Source: Methylococcaceae bacterium
GTDB taxonomy: Bacteria; Pseudomonadota; Gammaproteobacteria; Methylococcales; Methylomonadaceae
Direction of reading: 5' to 3'
NCBI GenBank assembly: GCA_013140705.1
Contig: JABFSH010000045.1
Coordinates: forward strand, 1 to 51,999
Length of the DNA stretch: 51,999 nt
Below, piece after piece: positions 26,819 to 36,667 of this stretch. The translations under genes and the position numbers were made by a program. Every line of letters starts with the position of its first letter. The first letter of the stretch is position 1. Under the pieces are notes generated by a model, which was given only the letters and a program-made list of their open reading frames with translations, was not told the origin of the DNA and ran no database searches.

Positions 26819-29038
26819 ATGGATGTTACAGCAATAATTGATCCCTTGAACGATGACCAGCGCGAAGCCGTAACAGCGCCTTCCCGTTCGATGCTGATTC
26901 TGGCAGGCGCTGGCAGTGGCAAAACCCGGGTATTAGTGCATCGAATTGCCTGGCAAATTCGGGTGCTCGGTGTGCCGATGCACAGTATTCTGGCAGTAAC
27001 ATTTACGAATAAAGCGGCAAAGGAAATGCGCGGTCGCATTGAAGAATTGCTCAACATTTCCGCCAATAATTTGTGGATAGGAACCTTTCACGGTCTGGCT
27101 CATCGCCTGTTAAGGCGTCATGCAAAACAGGCCAACCTGCCGGACGCATTTCAGGTCATGGATTCCAGTGACCAGTTAAGAGTGGTTAAACGCCTGTTGA
27201 CGTCATTAAATCTTGATGAAGGCAAATGGCCACCCAAGCAGGTGCAGTGGTATATCAGCGCCCAGAAAGAAGAAGGCATCAGAGCCAAACACATGGTGGA
27301 ATCCGGTGATCCCTATCAAAGGCAAATGCTGACAATCTATCGTGCCTATGAAGAAATATGCGAACGCAGCGGTTTGGTTGATTTCGCTGAATTATTACTG
27401 TGTGTGCATGAACTATTACGGGATAACCCTGATTTGCTGGACTTTTATCAGCAGCGTTTCAAACAGATTCATGTTGATGAATTTCAGGATACCAATACTA
27501 TTCAGTACGCCTGGTTACGATTATTGACGAATGGCAGAGATAATCTTTTTGTGGTTGGCGATGACGATCAATCAATTTACGGCTGGCGTGGTGCCAAAAT
27601 TGAGAATATCTACAATTTTCAAAAACATTATCCGAACCATCAAGTCGTGAAGCTGGAACAAAATTATCGATCGACTGGCACAATTTTAAAAGCGGCCAAT
27701 CAGGTCATTCGAATGAATGAAGGTCGCATGGGCAAGGAGCTCTGGACCGATGCCGGCGATGGCGATCTAATTTCCCTCTATGCAGCATTCAATGAGCAGG
27801 ATGAGGCGTATTTTGTCGTCGAACGCATTCGCGCCTGGGTTAATGAAGGCGGTCGGCGTGAAGATGTGGCCATACTGTATCGATCCAACGCCCAATCCCG
27901 GCAATTTGAAGAAAAATTATTGGCAACCGGCGTACCCTATCGCGTCTACGGCGGATTACGCTTTTTTGAACGGGCGGAAATCAAAAATGCATTGGGCTAT
28001 TTGCGTTTGATGAGTAACCGTCGTGACGACGCATCTTTCGAACGAGTGATTAATACGCCCTCGCGCGGCGTTGGCGCCAAAACGATTGATGATATTCGTT
28101 TGATTGCCCGAAATCAGAGCGTGTCGCTATGGGAAGCTGCTGTTGCATTGGTAACCCAGCGTACCCTGACCGTTCGCGCCACAACAGCCCTGATTGGTTT
28201 TCTGGAGTTGATTAAACGACTTGATGAGCAGGCTGCAGAGCTCGAGTTATTTGAAAAAGTCAAACTGGTGGTCGAAAAAAGCGGCCTGACGGAATTATAT
28301 CAAAAGGACAAAGCGGATCGCGGTGATGAAAAAATTGAAAACTTGCAGGAACTGGTTAATGCAGCGCGGCTTTTTGATAGTTCCAGTCTTCAGGAGAATG
28401 AAGGCTACATGGATGAAAGCGGTAGTGCAACGCAGGGAGCGGTTGCCGACGATAATCTTAGTGCGCTGGATTTGTTTCTGAGTTTTGCAGCCCTCGAAGC
28501 CGGTGACATGCAGGGCGATGATTTCGATGATTGCGTTCAACTCATGACTCTGCATTCGGCGAAAGGACTCGAGTTTAAACGGGTATTTCTGGTGGGTATG
28601 GAAGAGGGTATTTTTCCGTCGCAACAATCTGTTGAAGATGCCGGACGACTGGAAGAAGAGCGGCGTCTGTGTTATGTCGGCATGACCCGCGCCATGCAGC
28701 AACTGTATTTGACCTATGCGGAATCCAGGCGACTCTACGGACGCGAAACCTATCCCAGGCCATCTCGATTCCTGCGTGAAATACCTGCCGAACTGATTCA
28801 GGAAGTGCGAATGCGCGCCCAGGTCACTCGAACAGTCGTCACCCCCATTCAGGCACAGACAAAGTTACAGCCTGCACGTAAATATAAGCTTGGGCAAAGT
28901 GTGTCCCATGCCAAATTTGGTGAAGGTGTCATATTGCAGATGGAAGGCGATGGTGCCCAAGAACGTGTGCAGATTAACTTCAAACAGGCGGGCGTCAAGT
29001 GGTTGATGCTCGCTTATGCGCACTTGGAAAATGTATAG
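26819..29038 (+). CDS. uvrD: DNA helicase II (UvrD)
   Basis: A 739-residue superfamily 1 helicase that unwinds DNA 3' to 5' in nucleotide excision repair and methyl-directed mismatch repair. Motif I is ILAGAGSGKTRVLVHR; others are AVTFTNKAAKEM, VDEFQDTN, GDDDQSIYGWRGA, LEQNYRST, LMTLHSAKGLEF and YVGMTRAM. The C-terminus (HAKFGEGVILQMEGDG, VKWLMLAYAHLENV) follows UvrD rather than Rep. The ATG has only a weak AAGAAA ribosome site. The mismatch-repair gene mutS follows after 66 bases on the same strand. Confidence 0.96.
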   Translation: MDVTAIIDPLNDDQREAVTAPSRSMLILAGAGSGKTRVLVHRIAWQIRVLGVPMHSILAVTFTNKAAKEMRGRIEELLNISANNLWIGTFHGLAHRLLRRHAKQANLPDAFQVMDSSDQLRVVKRLLTSLNLDEGKWPPKQVQWYISAQKEEGIRAKHMVESGDPYQRQMLTIYRAYEEICERSGLVDFAELLLCVHELLRDNPDLLDFYQQRFKQIHVDEFQDTNTIQYAWLRLLTNGRDNLFVVGDDDQSIYGWRGAKIENIYNFQKHYPNHQVVKLEQNYRSTGTILKAANQVIRMNEGRMGKELWTDAGDGDLISLYAAFNEQDEAYFVVERIRAWVNEGGRREDVAILYRSNAQSRQFEEKLLATGVPYRVYGGLRFFERAEIKNALGYLRLMSNRRDDASFERVINTPSRGVGAKTIDDIRLIARNQSVSLWEAAVALVTQRTLTVRATTALIGFLELIKRLDEQAAELELFEKVKLVVEKSGLTELYQKDKADRGDEKIENLQELVNAARLFDSSSLQENEGYMDESGSATQGAVADDNLSALDLFLSFAALEAGDMQGDDFDDCVQLMTLHSAKGLEFKRVFLVGMEEGIFPSQQSVEDAGRLEEERRLCYVGMTRAMQQLYLTYAESRRLYGRETYPRPSRFLREIPAELIQEVRMRAQVTRTVVTPIQAQTKLQPARKYKLGQSVSHAKFGEGVILQMEGDGAQERVQINFKQAGVKWLMLAYAHLENV

Positions 29039-29104
29039 AGATCCCGCGGTATTAAATTTATTAATACAAAATGACCCGGTAATAAAGCCAAGAAGTCCGG
29101 AAAC

Positions 29105-31669
29105 ATGATGGAAAAGGAAGAAAAACAACTACTCACGCCCATGATGCAGCAATTTATGCGAATTAAAGCGCAGCATCCCGATGTACTGCTGTTTTACCGC
29201 ATGGGTGATTTTTATGAATTATTTTTTGACGATGCGAAGAAAGCGTCGCAACTGCTCGATATTACTTTAACAAGCCGCGGTCAGGCCGCTGGCCAGCCGA
29301 TTCCGATGGCTGGCATACCCTATCATGCAGCGGAGAACTATATTGCCCGTTTGCTTCGCAGCGGCGAGTCGGTAGCAATCTGTGAACAAATTGGCGATCC
29401 GGCAACCTCCAAGGGTCCTGTCGAACGCAAGGTGGTCCGCATTGTTACGCCTGGCACTGTCACCGATGAGGCATTGCTGGAAGATCGTAAAGACAACTTG
29501 CTGGTATCGTTATGTCGATCAGGTAATCTATGCGGTATTGCCTGCCTGGATTTAACCAGTGGCCGCTTCGTCTTGCAGGAAGTGGAATCGGATGATCAGA
29601 TGCTCAGCGAAATTGCCCGTCTTAATCCGGCCGAATTACTGGTCAGTGAAGAAGCGGTTTTGTCACCGGCATTGCGGCAGCGTTCCGGGTTGTGCAAAAG
29701 ACCGTCCTGGCATTTTGAATCAGAAAGCGCCAGACAGCGCCTGTTAAAACAATTTAATACTCATGATTTAAAAGGTTACGGCTGCGAAAACAAGGTGGCC
29801 GCCATTGCAGCCGCAGGCGCGCTACTTCAGTATGTGCATGATACCCAGAAAAGCGCCTTGCCGCATATACAAGGCATACGTACGGAAAGAAGCGATGACT
29901 ATATTTTTCTGGATGCCGCCAGCCGTCGTAATCTCGAGCTGGATTTCCATTCCTCCGGACAAATGCAATACACGCTATTGGGTATTCTGGATAAAACAGT
30001 CAGCGCTATGGGAAGTCGCTGCCTGAGACGCTGGTTACACAGACCGCTGCGAGATCACGGTGTGCTTGAGCGTCGTTACGCCTGCATTGAAACCTTGCTA
30101 TTCGGCAAGTTATTCCGGGATGTGCAAATGCATCTCCGTAAGGTCGGTGATATTGAAAGGATCAGTTCCCGTATCGCGTTAAAGTCAGCACGCCCAAGAG
30201 ATTTATTGGTGTTGCGCCAGACTCTGGCGGCGCTGCCAGGTCTGCAGCAACTGTTGGCGGCGACTGATAACCCGCTGCTTGTGCAATTGTGCGAACAGAT
30301 TGGCGAATATCCGGACTTGCTGTCATTGTTGCAACAAGCCGTTGTCGATAATCCACCGGTTCTGATTCGGGACGGTGGTGTGATCGCAACGGGCTATCAC
30401 CCGGAACTGGATGAACTTCGCAATTTGAGCCAAAATGCGGACCAGTTTCTGATTGATATGGAACTCAGGGAAAAAGCCAGTACCGGCATCGCTAATCTGA
30501 AAGTTAATTACAATCGGGTTCATGGCTATTACATCGAGATTTCGCATTTACACTCGGAAAAAGTGCCGCCCCACTACACGCGCAAGCAAACCCTGAAAGG
30601 CGCCGAGCGTTATATTACCGAGGAATTAAAAGCTTTTGAAAATAAGGTCCTTAGTGCCAAAGACAAGGCATTGAGCTTCGAAAAATTTTTATACGACGAA
30701 CTGCTTGGATTGCTGGCGTCAGCATTAATTCCTCTGCAACAATGCGCTGCCGGACTTGCTGAACTCGATGTATTGGCTGATTTTGCCGAACGCTCCGACA
30801 CATTGAATTTGACGCAACCCATGCTGGTCGATAAACCCGGAATTGTGATTGAAGGCGGTCGGCATCCGGTTATCGAGCAAGTCTCTGATATTCCATTTGT
30901 GCCCAATGATTTGTCGTTCTCCAGCCAGTGCCGCATGCTGATGATTACCGGACCGAACATGGGCGGTAAATCCACCTATATGCGACAGGCAGCGCTAATC
31001 GTTCTGATGGCCCATTTTGGCTGCTATGTGCCAGCCAAAACCCTGACCTGCGGGCCTATAGACAAGATTTTCACGCGTATCGGCGCGTCCGATGATCTCG
31101 CCAGCGGGCGCTCAACCTTTATGGTTGAAATGTCGGAAACGGCCAATATTTTGCACAATGCCACATCAAGGAGTCTGATTCTAATGGATGAAATTGGCCG
31201 CGGCACCAGTACCTTCGATGGCTTGTCGCTGGCTTGGGCCTGCGCAGATTATCTGGCTAAATCGGTGAAGGCTTTTACGCTGTTTGCCACGCATTATTTT
31301 GAATTAACCACGCTGGCGAATGAGCAAAAAACCATTCAAAACGTGCATCTGGATGCGATGGAGCATGGTGATAGGATTATTTTTTTGCATGCCGTCAAAG
31401 AGGGACCCGCCAACCAGAGTTATGGCTTGCAGGTTGCCTCGCTGGCTGGCGTACCATCTTCCGTCATCGATAATGCCAAAGCCAAACTCAGGCAACTGGA
31501 AGACAATACCTATCTCAACCAACAGGCGGAGAAGGGTATTAATCAGCTGGATTTGTTTTCATCGAAGGAACATCATCCGGTCATCCATCTGCTTGAAGAC
31601 ATTAATCCGGATAATCTGAGTCCCAAACAGGCATTGGAATACCTGTATCGGCTTAAGGGGCTTGTGTGA
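29105..31669 (+). CDS. mutS: DNA mismatch repair protein MutS
   Basis: An 854-residue mismatch-recognition ATPase. The N-terminal domain has the mismatch-wedging motif [10 protein letters not shown] (Phe and Glu present). The C-terminal ATPase has the Walker A motif [30 protein letters not shown] and [18 protein letters not shown], followed by a short dimerisation tail. Full length for the family (E. coli 853). Two adjacent ATG codons (29105, 29108) can serve as the start, with TCCGGAAAC just upstream. It lies just downstream of uvrD, its partner in strand removal. Confidence 0.98.
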   Translation: MMEKEEKQLLTPMMQQFMRIKAQHPDVLLFYRMGDFYELFFDDAKKASQLLDITLTSRGQAAGQPIPMAGIPYHAAENYIARLLRSGESVAICEQIGDPATSKGPVERKVVRIVTPGTVTDEALLEDRKDNLLVSLCRSGNLCGIACLDLTSGRFVLQEVESDDQMLSEIARLNPAELLVSEEAVLSPALRQRSGLCKRPSWHFESESARQRLLKQFNTHDLKGYGCENKVAAIAAAGALLQYVHDTQKSALPHIQGIRTERSDDYIFLDAASRRNLELDFHSSGQMQYTLLGILDKTVSAMGSRCLRRWLHRPLRDHGVLERRYACIETLLFGKLFRDVQMHLRKVGDIERISSRIALKSARPRDLLVLRQTLAALPGLQQLLAATDNPLLVQLCEQIGEYPDLLSLLQQAVVDNPPVLIRDGGVIATGYHPELDELRNLSQNADQFLIDMELREKASTGIANLKVNYNRVHGYYIEISHLHSEKVPPHYTRKQTLKGAERYITEELKAFENKVLSAKDKALSFEKFLYDELLGLLASALIPLQQCAAGLAELDVLADFAERSDTLNLTQPMLVDKPGIVIEGGRHPVIEQVSDIPFVPNDLSFSSQCRMLMITGPNMGGKSTYMRQAALIVLMAHFGCYVPAKTLTCGPIDKIFTRIGASDDLASGRSTFMVEMSETANILHNATSRSLILMDEIGRGTSTFDGLSLAWACADYLAKSVKAFTLFATHYFELTTLANEQKTIQNVHLDAMEHGDRIIFLHAVKEGPANQSYGLQVASLAGVPSSVIDNAKAKLRQLEDNTYLNQQAEKGINQLDLFSSKEHHPVIHLLEDINPDNLSPKQALEYLYRLKGLV

Positions 31670-31681
31670 CGATTCATGCAT

Positions 31682-32491
31682 TTATTGCAAAACAAACTTT
31701 AATCCAATCAGCAACAGAATCGATGCCAATAGGGGTCGCAAGACTTTATCCGGCACTTTGGCGCTCAAATGACTGCCAATCCAGATACCGGGCAGCGAGC
31801 CGATGAGCAGGCTGCCCAACAAAACCAAATCAACATTACCCAGGCTAAGATGGCCAATGCCTGCCACAGCGGTTAGGGGGATGGCGTGAGCCAGATCCGT
31901 GCCGACAATTTTCAGCGTTGTCATTCTTGGATAGAGGAATAGTAGGGCCACCGTGCCGAGTGCACCGGCACCAACGGAAGAAAGTGTCACCAGTACACCC
32001 AGCACGGCGCCGGTCAGTACGGTAGCGGAGCCATGAAAGCGTTGAAAGCGGGCGGCATTGTTCTCGTTGCTATGGGCATCATCAATTTGCCCCAGCTGTG
32101 ACGCCTTGCGCAACAACAGACTGCGGATCAAAATTGAACAGGCCGTCAACAATAAGGCAATCCCCAATGAAAAGGTAATGGCGCCCGTTGTTTCCTTACC
32201 CATATCGGCCAGGTATTTGAGTACCAGCAAGGTTATGATGGCCAAGGGCAAGCTGCCCGATGCAAGTAATCCTACAATTTTCCAGTCGACCGAACCGTGC
32301 TTGCCATGATGCACAAACACACCACCGGTTTTAGTGATGGCTGCAAACAACAAATCCGTTCCTACCGCAACGGAGGGTTTGAAGCCAAACAAAAAGACCA
32401 GGAGAGGCGTCATCAATGAGCCGCCACCGACACCGGTCAAGCCAACCAAAAATCCCACTCCGAATCCGGAAAACGTATATGCCAAGTCCAT
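31682..32491 (-). CDS. TauE/SafE family sulfite or organic-anion transporter
   Basis: A 269-residue membrane protein with about eight hydrophobic segments and the duplicated glycine-rich family repeats (GFLVGLTGVGGGSLMTPLL near the start, LVTLSSVGAGALGTVALLFL in the second half). TauE/SafE proteins move sulfite, sulfoacetate or related anions. The substrate cannot be read from the sequence. It is convergent with mutS, the two stops being only 12 bases apart, and no sulfur gene is adjacent. Confidence 0.88.
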   Translation of the reverse strand: MDLAYTFSGFGVGFLVGLTGVGGGSLMTPLLVFLFGFKPSVAVGTDLLFAAITKTGGVFVHHGKHGSVDWKIVGLLASGSLPLAIITLLVLKYLADMGKETTGAITFSLGIALLLTACSILIRSLLLRKASQLGQIDDAHSNENNAARFQRFHGSATVLTGAVLGVLVTLSSVGAGALGTVALLFLYPRMTTLKIVGTDLAHAIPLTAVAGIGHLSLGNVDLVLLGSLLIGSLPGIWIGSHLSAKVPDKVLRPLLASILLLIGLKFVLQ

Positions 32492-32610
32492 GAAAACATG
32501 CCTTTGTTAATAATTTTAAAGAGCGGCTACTATAACAGTGAATTGCTATATCTTAAAATGGCATATTAACCTGGCAGATCTATCGGAATAGAAGAAATAA
32601 TAAAAAAAGA

Positions 32611-32756
32611 GGTACTTGCAAAACTCCAGGTTGCTGTTCATCCTCAGGTTCAGAGTGAACGGTGCTTGTTGGATTTATTGACATTCACGTTTGTTGTGAG
32701 TCCTTCGACTTCGCTCAGGAGGCCCCGTCAAACTATTACAAGTTTTTGCAAGCACC
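32611..32756. repeat. Inverted-repeat unit with GGTRCTTGCAAAA ends
   Basis: The left end GGTACTTGCAAAACT (32611-32625) matches the reverse complement of the right end (32741-32756, GGTGCTTGCAAAAACT) apart from one substitution and one extra A. The unit of 146 bases has no open frame; inside is the motif TCCTTCGACTTCGCTCAGGA (32701-32720), a type of short sequence often repeated in proteobacterial genomes. Fits a miniature non-coding element. A near copy of the end motif occurs at 51876-51889. Confidence 0.5.
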
Positions 32757-32796
32757 AAAGAAGATATGTATCAAGGCGCTGTGGCAATTGACTGAA

Positions 32797-32825
32797 TCAT
32801 GCAGAACTTCAAAAATTCTGCATGA
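32797..32825 (-). terminator. Hairpin downstream of pyrC'
   Basis: A perfect 10-bp stem TCATGCAGAA/TTCTGCATGA with a 9-base loop, 29 bases past the stop of the leftward pyr cluster. Its position suits the end of that operon. No long T-run follows, so termination may be Rho-assisted or the hairpin may only stabilise the 3' end. Confidence 0.5.
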
Positions 32826-32853
32826 AAGCTGGCGTTTTCAAGTGAGGGAAAAT

Positions 32854-34140
32854 TCAGGCGTTTAGCAAGCAATAAATACCTTTACCGCCCTGTAGGGTAA
32901 AGGTGACTCTGCCTTTCAAGGTTTGCTCCCAGTAAGGTGTGTTCAGGCCCTGACTTTTCCAGTTTTCAGAGTTGACTCGCCAGTTCAGTTCGGGGTTAAA
33001 AACACAGACATCGGCTGCAAAGCCCGGTGTCAAAGCGCCGCTATTGAGACGCAAAATTTGTGCGGGATCCGAACTTAAGCGGGCAATGCCCTGCTGTAAT
33101 GTGAGCGCCTGTTCATCGACGAGTTTGAGCATTAAAGGCAGCAAGGTTTCCAGTGCAGAAATGCCGGGCTCAGTCTCCGGAAAAGCCCCCAGTTTGGCAT
33201 CAATATCATGGGGTTGATGATCGGAGCACAGACAATTAATCGTCCCGCTAGTCAAACCTTGTCTTAGTGACTGCTTATCGGTCTCGCTCCGGAAGGGCGG
33301 CAGGACGTGATAGACACTGTCAAAAGGTGTCATGTCATTTTCTGTTAGATGCAACTGATGAATGGCAACATCGGCACTGACAGGCAAACCTTCATTTTTG
33401 GCCTGTTCAATTTTAAGAACCGAGCGCTGACAACTCAATTGGCCAAAATGCACCCTGCAACCGGTCAGCTCGACCAATTCCAGGCATTGTGCCAGTGCAA
33501 TGGTTTCAGCGGCTTCCGGAAGGCCAGGTAGTCCATAACGGGTTGCCATGGCCCCTTCATGCGCACAGCCATTATTCCCTAACCAGTAATCATTCGGACG
33601 GAACATCAGCAATAAGTCGTGACTGGCCGCATATTCCATGGCGCGTCTTAAAATCAATAAATTTCGTAGCGGCTGACTGGCATTGCCGACCGCAATACAA
33701 CCTGCCTGCTTTAGAGCCAGCATCGAGCTGAGCTCGGCTCCTTCGAGACGCTGGGTTAGCGCCGCGATCGGATAAACTTGGCTATATTGGGCCTTTTCCG
33801 CCAGATCCCTGATCAGTTCGGCGACGGCCGGTGTGTCAATGACGGGAACAGTATCCGGTTGCAGGCATAAGGTGGTAATGCCGCCGCTGGCGGCGGCAAG
33901 GGTTTCGCTTTTGATCGTCGCTTTACGGCTTTGGCCGGGCTCACGTAAGCGCGAACTTAAATCGATAAAGCCTGGACATACGATTTGGCCGATCGCATCA
34001 ATTACTTGATCGGGTCTAAAGCCATCGGGCTCTGCTGTGACGGAGATGATGCGGCCATCGGCAATATAGATCGAGCCAAAGCGGTCTATGGAGTTTGCCG
34101 GATCAATTATCCGGCCTTGTTTGATCAGTATTTTTGTCAT
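32854..34140 (-). CDS. pyrX: Dihydroorotase-like protein PyrC' (non-catalytic)
   Basis: A 428-residue amidohydrolase-fold protein resembling the inactive dihydroorotase PyrC' (pyrX) of Pseudomonas. In active dihydroorotases the metal site begins with the motif DxHxHxREPG. Here residues 60-69 read [10 protein letters not shown], so both zinc-binding histidines are replaced (Ser62, Arg64). Later metal-site histidines are also altered (VHFGQLSC). In Pseudomonas the homologue does not catalyse but is needed for assembly of a dodecameric complex with aspartate transcarbamoylase. The start overlaps the pyrB stop by 4 bases, which fits joint translation and complex formation. The active dihydroorotase must be encoded elsewhere. 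Confidence 0.93.
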   Translation of the reverse strand: MTKILIKQGRIIDPANSIDRFGSIYIADGRIISVTAEPDGFRPDQVIDAIGQIVCPGFIDLSSRLREPGQSRKATIKSETLAAASGGITTLCLQPDTVPVIDTPAVAELIRDLAEKAQYSQVYPIAALTQRLEGAELSSMLALKQAGCIAVGNASQPLRNLLILRRAMEYAASHDLLLMFRPNDYWLGNNGCAHEGAMATRYGLPGLPEAAETIALAQCLELVELTGCRVHFGQLSCQRSVLKIEQAKNEGLPVSADVAIHQLHLTENDMTPFDSVYHVLPPFRSETDKQSLRQGLTSGTINCLCSDHQPHDIDAKLGAFPETEPGISALETLLPLMLKLVDEQALTLQQGIARLSSDPAQILRLNSGALTPGFAADVCVFNPELNWRVNSENWKSQGLNTPYWEQTLKGRVTFTLQGGKGIYCLLNA

Positions 34141-35102
34141 GACGTCATTCCTGGTTTCTGCATGGCCATTGCCATGATCGCCATGCGGGTGGCGATGCCA
34201 TTGCTGACTTGTTTTAGAATGACGGACTGCGGACCATCAGCCACTTTAGAATCAATTTCCACGCCCCGGTTAATGGGGCCCGGATGCATGACGATGGCGT
34301 CCGGTTTGGCGTATTTTAATTTGTCTTCATTCAGACCAAAACATTTGAAGTATTCGCTTTCACTGGGAAGCAGTGCCGATGTCATGCGTTCTTTTTGCAA
34401 GCGCAGCATGATGATGACATCAATATCTTTCAGACCTTCCATCAGATTATGATAAACCGAGACACCCAGGGTTTCGACGTGAGCAGGTAAAAGCGTTTTG
34501 GGGGCAATGACACGCACTTCGGCTGCACCCAGTGTGTTGAGCGCCAGAATTTCTGAGCGGGCGACTCGTGAATGCAAGATATCGCCAATAACGGCTACTT
34601 TCAGGCTGGAAAAATCAGACTTGATTTGCCGTATGGTAAACATGTCGAGCATGGCCTGCGTCGGATGGGCATGTTGTCCGTCACCGGCATTGATAACGCT
34701 GATATGAGGCGCCGTGTGCCGGGCTATAAAGTGGGCGGCGCCGCTGATGGCGTGCCGGACAACAAACATGTCGACAAACATGGCTTCCAGGTTGCGAATC
34801 GTATCGAGCAAACTCTCGCCTTTTGATGTGGACGAAGTTGCAATACTGATACTTAATACATCGGCAGATAAGCGTTTGGCAGCCAGTTCAAAAGTTGTGC
34901 GGGTACGGGTGCTGTTCTCGAAAAACAGGTTGACGATGGTTTTGCCGCGCAGCAAGGGAACTTTTTTTACCTGCTGATCCGACATGCCGATGAATGATTC
35001 GGCGGTGTCCAGAATTTCGGTCAACAAGCTTTTGTCCAGGCCTTCAATGGTTAGAAAATGCTTCAGCTTGCCTTCGTCGTTTAATTGCAAGTTATCGGCC
35101 AT
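34137..35102 (-). CDS. pyrB: Aspartate carbamoyltransferase catalytic subunit
   Basis: A 321-residue enzyme that joins carbamoyl phosphate and aspartate in the first committed step of pyrimidine synthesis. It has the carbamoyl-phosphate loop [13 protein letters not shown], the [13 protein letters not shown] segment and [12 protein letters not shown] near the end. No regulatory subunit gene (pyrI) is adjacent. The pairing with pyrC' indicates the class A type of aspartate transcarbamoylase complex. It lies 3 bases after pyrR. Confidence 0.97.
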   Translation of the reverse strand: MADNLQLNDEGKLKHFLTIEGLDKSLLTEILDTAESFIGMSDQQVKKVPLLRGKTIVNLFFENSTRTRTTFELAAKRLSADVLSISIATSSTSKGESLLDTIRNLEAMFVDMFVVRHAISGAAHFIARHTAPHISVINAGDGQHAHPTQAMLDMFTIRQIKSDFSSLKVAVIGDILHSRVARSEILALNTLGAAEVRVIAPKTLLPAHVETLGVSVYHNLMEGLKDIDVIIMLRLQKERMTSALLPSESEYFKCFGLNEDKLKYAKPDAIVMHPGPINRGVEIDSKVADGPQSVILKQVSNGIATRMAIMAMAMQKPGMTS

Positions 35103-35105
35103 AAT

Positions 35106-35612
35106 TTAAGTGAGTGGGTTGATGGTTTGCAGATACACGGCAAGCGGCGATGGCCCCGTCAATTTGATGCGTTGGCCGGCATCCAGGGAAATTGAAATGC
35201 CAATGCAATCAGGGCTTAGGGGTATCTGTTTGCCGTTTCGCTCGATTAATACACCCAGCAAGACCTGATTCGGCCTGCCGTAATCAAAAATTTCATTCAG
35301 CGCTGCGCGTATGGTACGCCCGGTATAAAAAACATCATCAATGAGGATGATATCACGACCTTCGATATGTATCGGTAACTGGCTGGGCTTTACATTCGGA
35401 TTAACGCCGATTTGTGAAAAATCATCGCGATAGAACGATATATCCAGAAGCCCCAGGGGATCTGTTATGGCCAGACGCTGATGCATGTGCTCGGCAACCC
35501 AGACCCCGCCGGTACGAATCCCGATCATCAGTGGGTTTACAAGCTGCCTATCGGCGAGGGTTTGTTTTAAACGGGTTTCCAGGGTATCTAGTAATTGTGG
35601 GATTTCTAACAC
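35106..35612 (-). CDS. pyrR: Bifunctional PyrR: pyrimidine regulator / uracil phosphoribosyltransferase
   Basis: A 168-residue phosphoribosyltransferase-fold protein with the PRPP-binding motif ILIDDVFYTGRTIRAAL and a GIRTGGVWVAEHM stretch. In Bacillus PyrR binds pyr mRNA and controls attenuation; in Pseudomonas-type gene clusters it sits directly before pyrB and its regulatory mode is less settled. I see no obvious anti-terminator/terminator pair before pyrB, as only 3 bases separate the genes. The start is GTG, 7 bases inside the end of ruvX. Confidence 0.93.
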   Translation of the reverse strand: MLEIPQLLDTLETRLKQTLADRQLVNPLMIGIRTGGVWVAEHMHQRLAITDPLGLLDISFYRDDFSQIGVNPNVKPSQLPIHIEGRDIILIDDVFYTGRTIRAALNEIFDYGRPNQVLLGVLIERNGKQIPLSPDCIGISISLDAGQRIKLTGPSPLAVYLQTINPLT

Positions 35613-36076
35613 GTAGTTGTCCTATTAGGAGTATTGTTTAACCAGCTTTGCAGGATAAGTTGGGCCGCCAATTGATCCTGTACCTCCCAGAGTCTGGATG
35701 CGCTCACACTGAGATCGTCAAACAGGAGTTGTTTGGCTTCGAATGTAGATAAGGCTTCATCCTGCTGATAGACCGGTAATTGGTAGCGACCTTCCAATTG
35801 TCGGCAAAACTTTAACATGCGGGGAGTAATTGGGTTGTCTGAACCATCGTTTTGCCTTGAAATACCCACGACGATGCCGACAGGCCGCCATTCCTGTATC
35901 AGTTTGCCAATGCTGTGCCAGTCCGGATTTTGATTGATGGAGCGAAGAGTTTGTAAAGGACTTGCCGTTGCCGTTGTGGTTTGACCGACGGCAACGCCAA
36001 TTTTTTTATTTCCGAAATCAAAACCGAGATAAGTATCCGTTTGGGTTCTGGCTAATAAGGGATCCGTTTTAACCAT
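35606..36076 (-). CDS. ruvX: RuvX/YqgF family putative Holliday junction resolvase
   Basis: A 156-residue RNase H-fold protein with the first-strand motif YLGFDFGNKKIGVAVG, which carries the metal-binding Asp, followed by VVGISRQNDGSDNP and YQQDEALSTFEA. E. coli YqgF is essential and involved in pre-16S rRNA 5' end processing. The start overlaps the algH stop by 8 bases and the end overlaps pyrR by 7 bases, so it is embedded in the same operon. Confidence 0.94.
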   Translation of the reverse strand: MVKTDPLLARTQTDTYLGFDFGNKKIGVAVGQTTTATASPLQTLRSINQNPDWHSIGKLIQEWRPVGIVVGISRQNDGSDNPITPRMLKFCRQLEGRYQLPVYQQDEALSTFEAKQLLFDDLSVSASRLWEVQDQLAAQLILQSWLNNTPNRTTTC

Positions 36077-36632
36077 GTCCGGCCGGCATGGTCAGCTTGT
36101 TGATGTCGATACCAATTTGACTGGCTGCGGCACTCCAGCGCTGATTGACGGGTACATCAAATAAGACGTTGTCTCCGAATGGCGTGTTTAACCAGGCATT
36201 ATCGAGCATCTCTTTTTCCAGTTGCCCTTCCCCCCAGCCGGCATAACCCAATGCGACCAGGTAACGTTCAGGTCCTTCTCCGGCAGCGATGGCTTCCATG
36301 ATATCGCGGGAGGTTGTCAAGGAAATCGAATCTGAAATCGACATGGTTGCATCCCATTGGTTGCCGGAAGTATGGATTACGAAACCGCGATCCTGCTGTA
36401 CCGGGCCGCCTGCGAAAACCAGTTTTTCAGTGGTGCCTGACGACGTGACGTGAATGTCCATTTGCCTGAAAATTTCACCTAATTTAATGTCGGATGTACG
36501 GTTGATAACGATGCCCAAAGCGCCTTCTGCATTGTGTTGACACAAGTACGTGACCGTATGGAAAAAATTAGGATCATTCAGCGTTGGCATCGCGATGATA
36601 AATTGATTATTAAGATAATTCGCTTTGCTCAT
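36069..36632 (-). CDS. algH: YqgE/AlgH family protein
   Basis: A 187-residue protein of the YqgE/AlgH family. Family stretches are LNNQFIIAMPTLNDPNFFHTV, GALGIVINR, FAGGPVQQDRGFVIH and YAGWGEGQLEKE. The molecular role is unsettled; in Pseudomonas AlgH is linked to alginate and virulence regulation. ATG 36632 is chosen because the protein fits family N-termini there; no clear ribosome site is visible, and a TTG four codons upstream is possible. It is first in the algH-ruvX-pyrR-pyrB-pyrC' stretch and follows tonB by 35 bases. Confidence 0.93.
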   Translation of the reverse strand: MSKANYLNNQFIIAMPTLNDPNFFHTVTYLCQHNAEGALGIVINRTSDIKLGEIFRQMDIHVTSSGTTEKLVFAGGPVQQDRGFVIHTSGNQWDATMSISDSISLTTSRDIMEAIAAGEGPERYLVALGYAGWGEGQLEKEMLDNAWLNTPFGDNVLFDVPVNQRWSAAASQIGIDINKLTMPAGHG

Positions 36633-36667
36633 AAGTGATATCAAAGAATGTTTTATTTTGCGAGTAT

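Larger units (their letters stand above)
32492..32853. other. Intergenic region holding a repeat and a hairpin
   Basis: 362 bases without a gene. It contains an inverted-repeat unit (32611-32756) and a 10-bp hairpin (32797-32825), both listed separately. The T- and A-rich remainder shows nothing recognisable. Confidence 0.5.

Noticed and set aside
34137-35612. PyrR-controlled attenuator between pyrR and pyrB
   Set aside because: Only 3 bases separate the genes, leaving no room for a terminator/antiterminator there.
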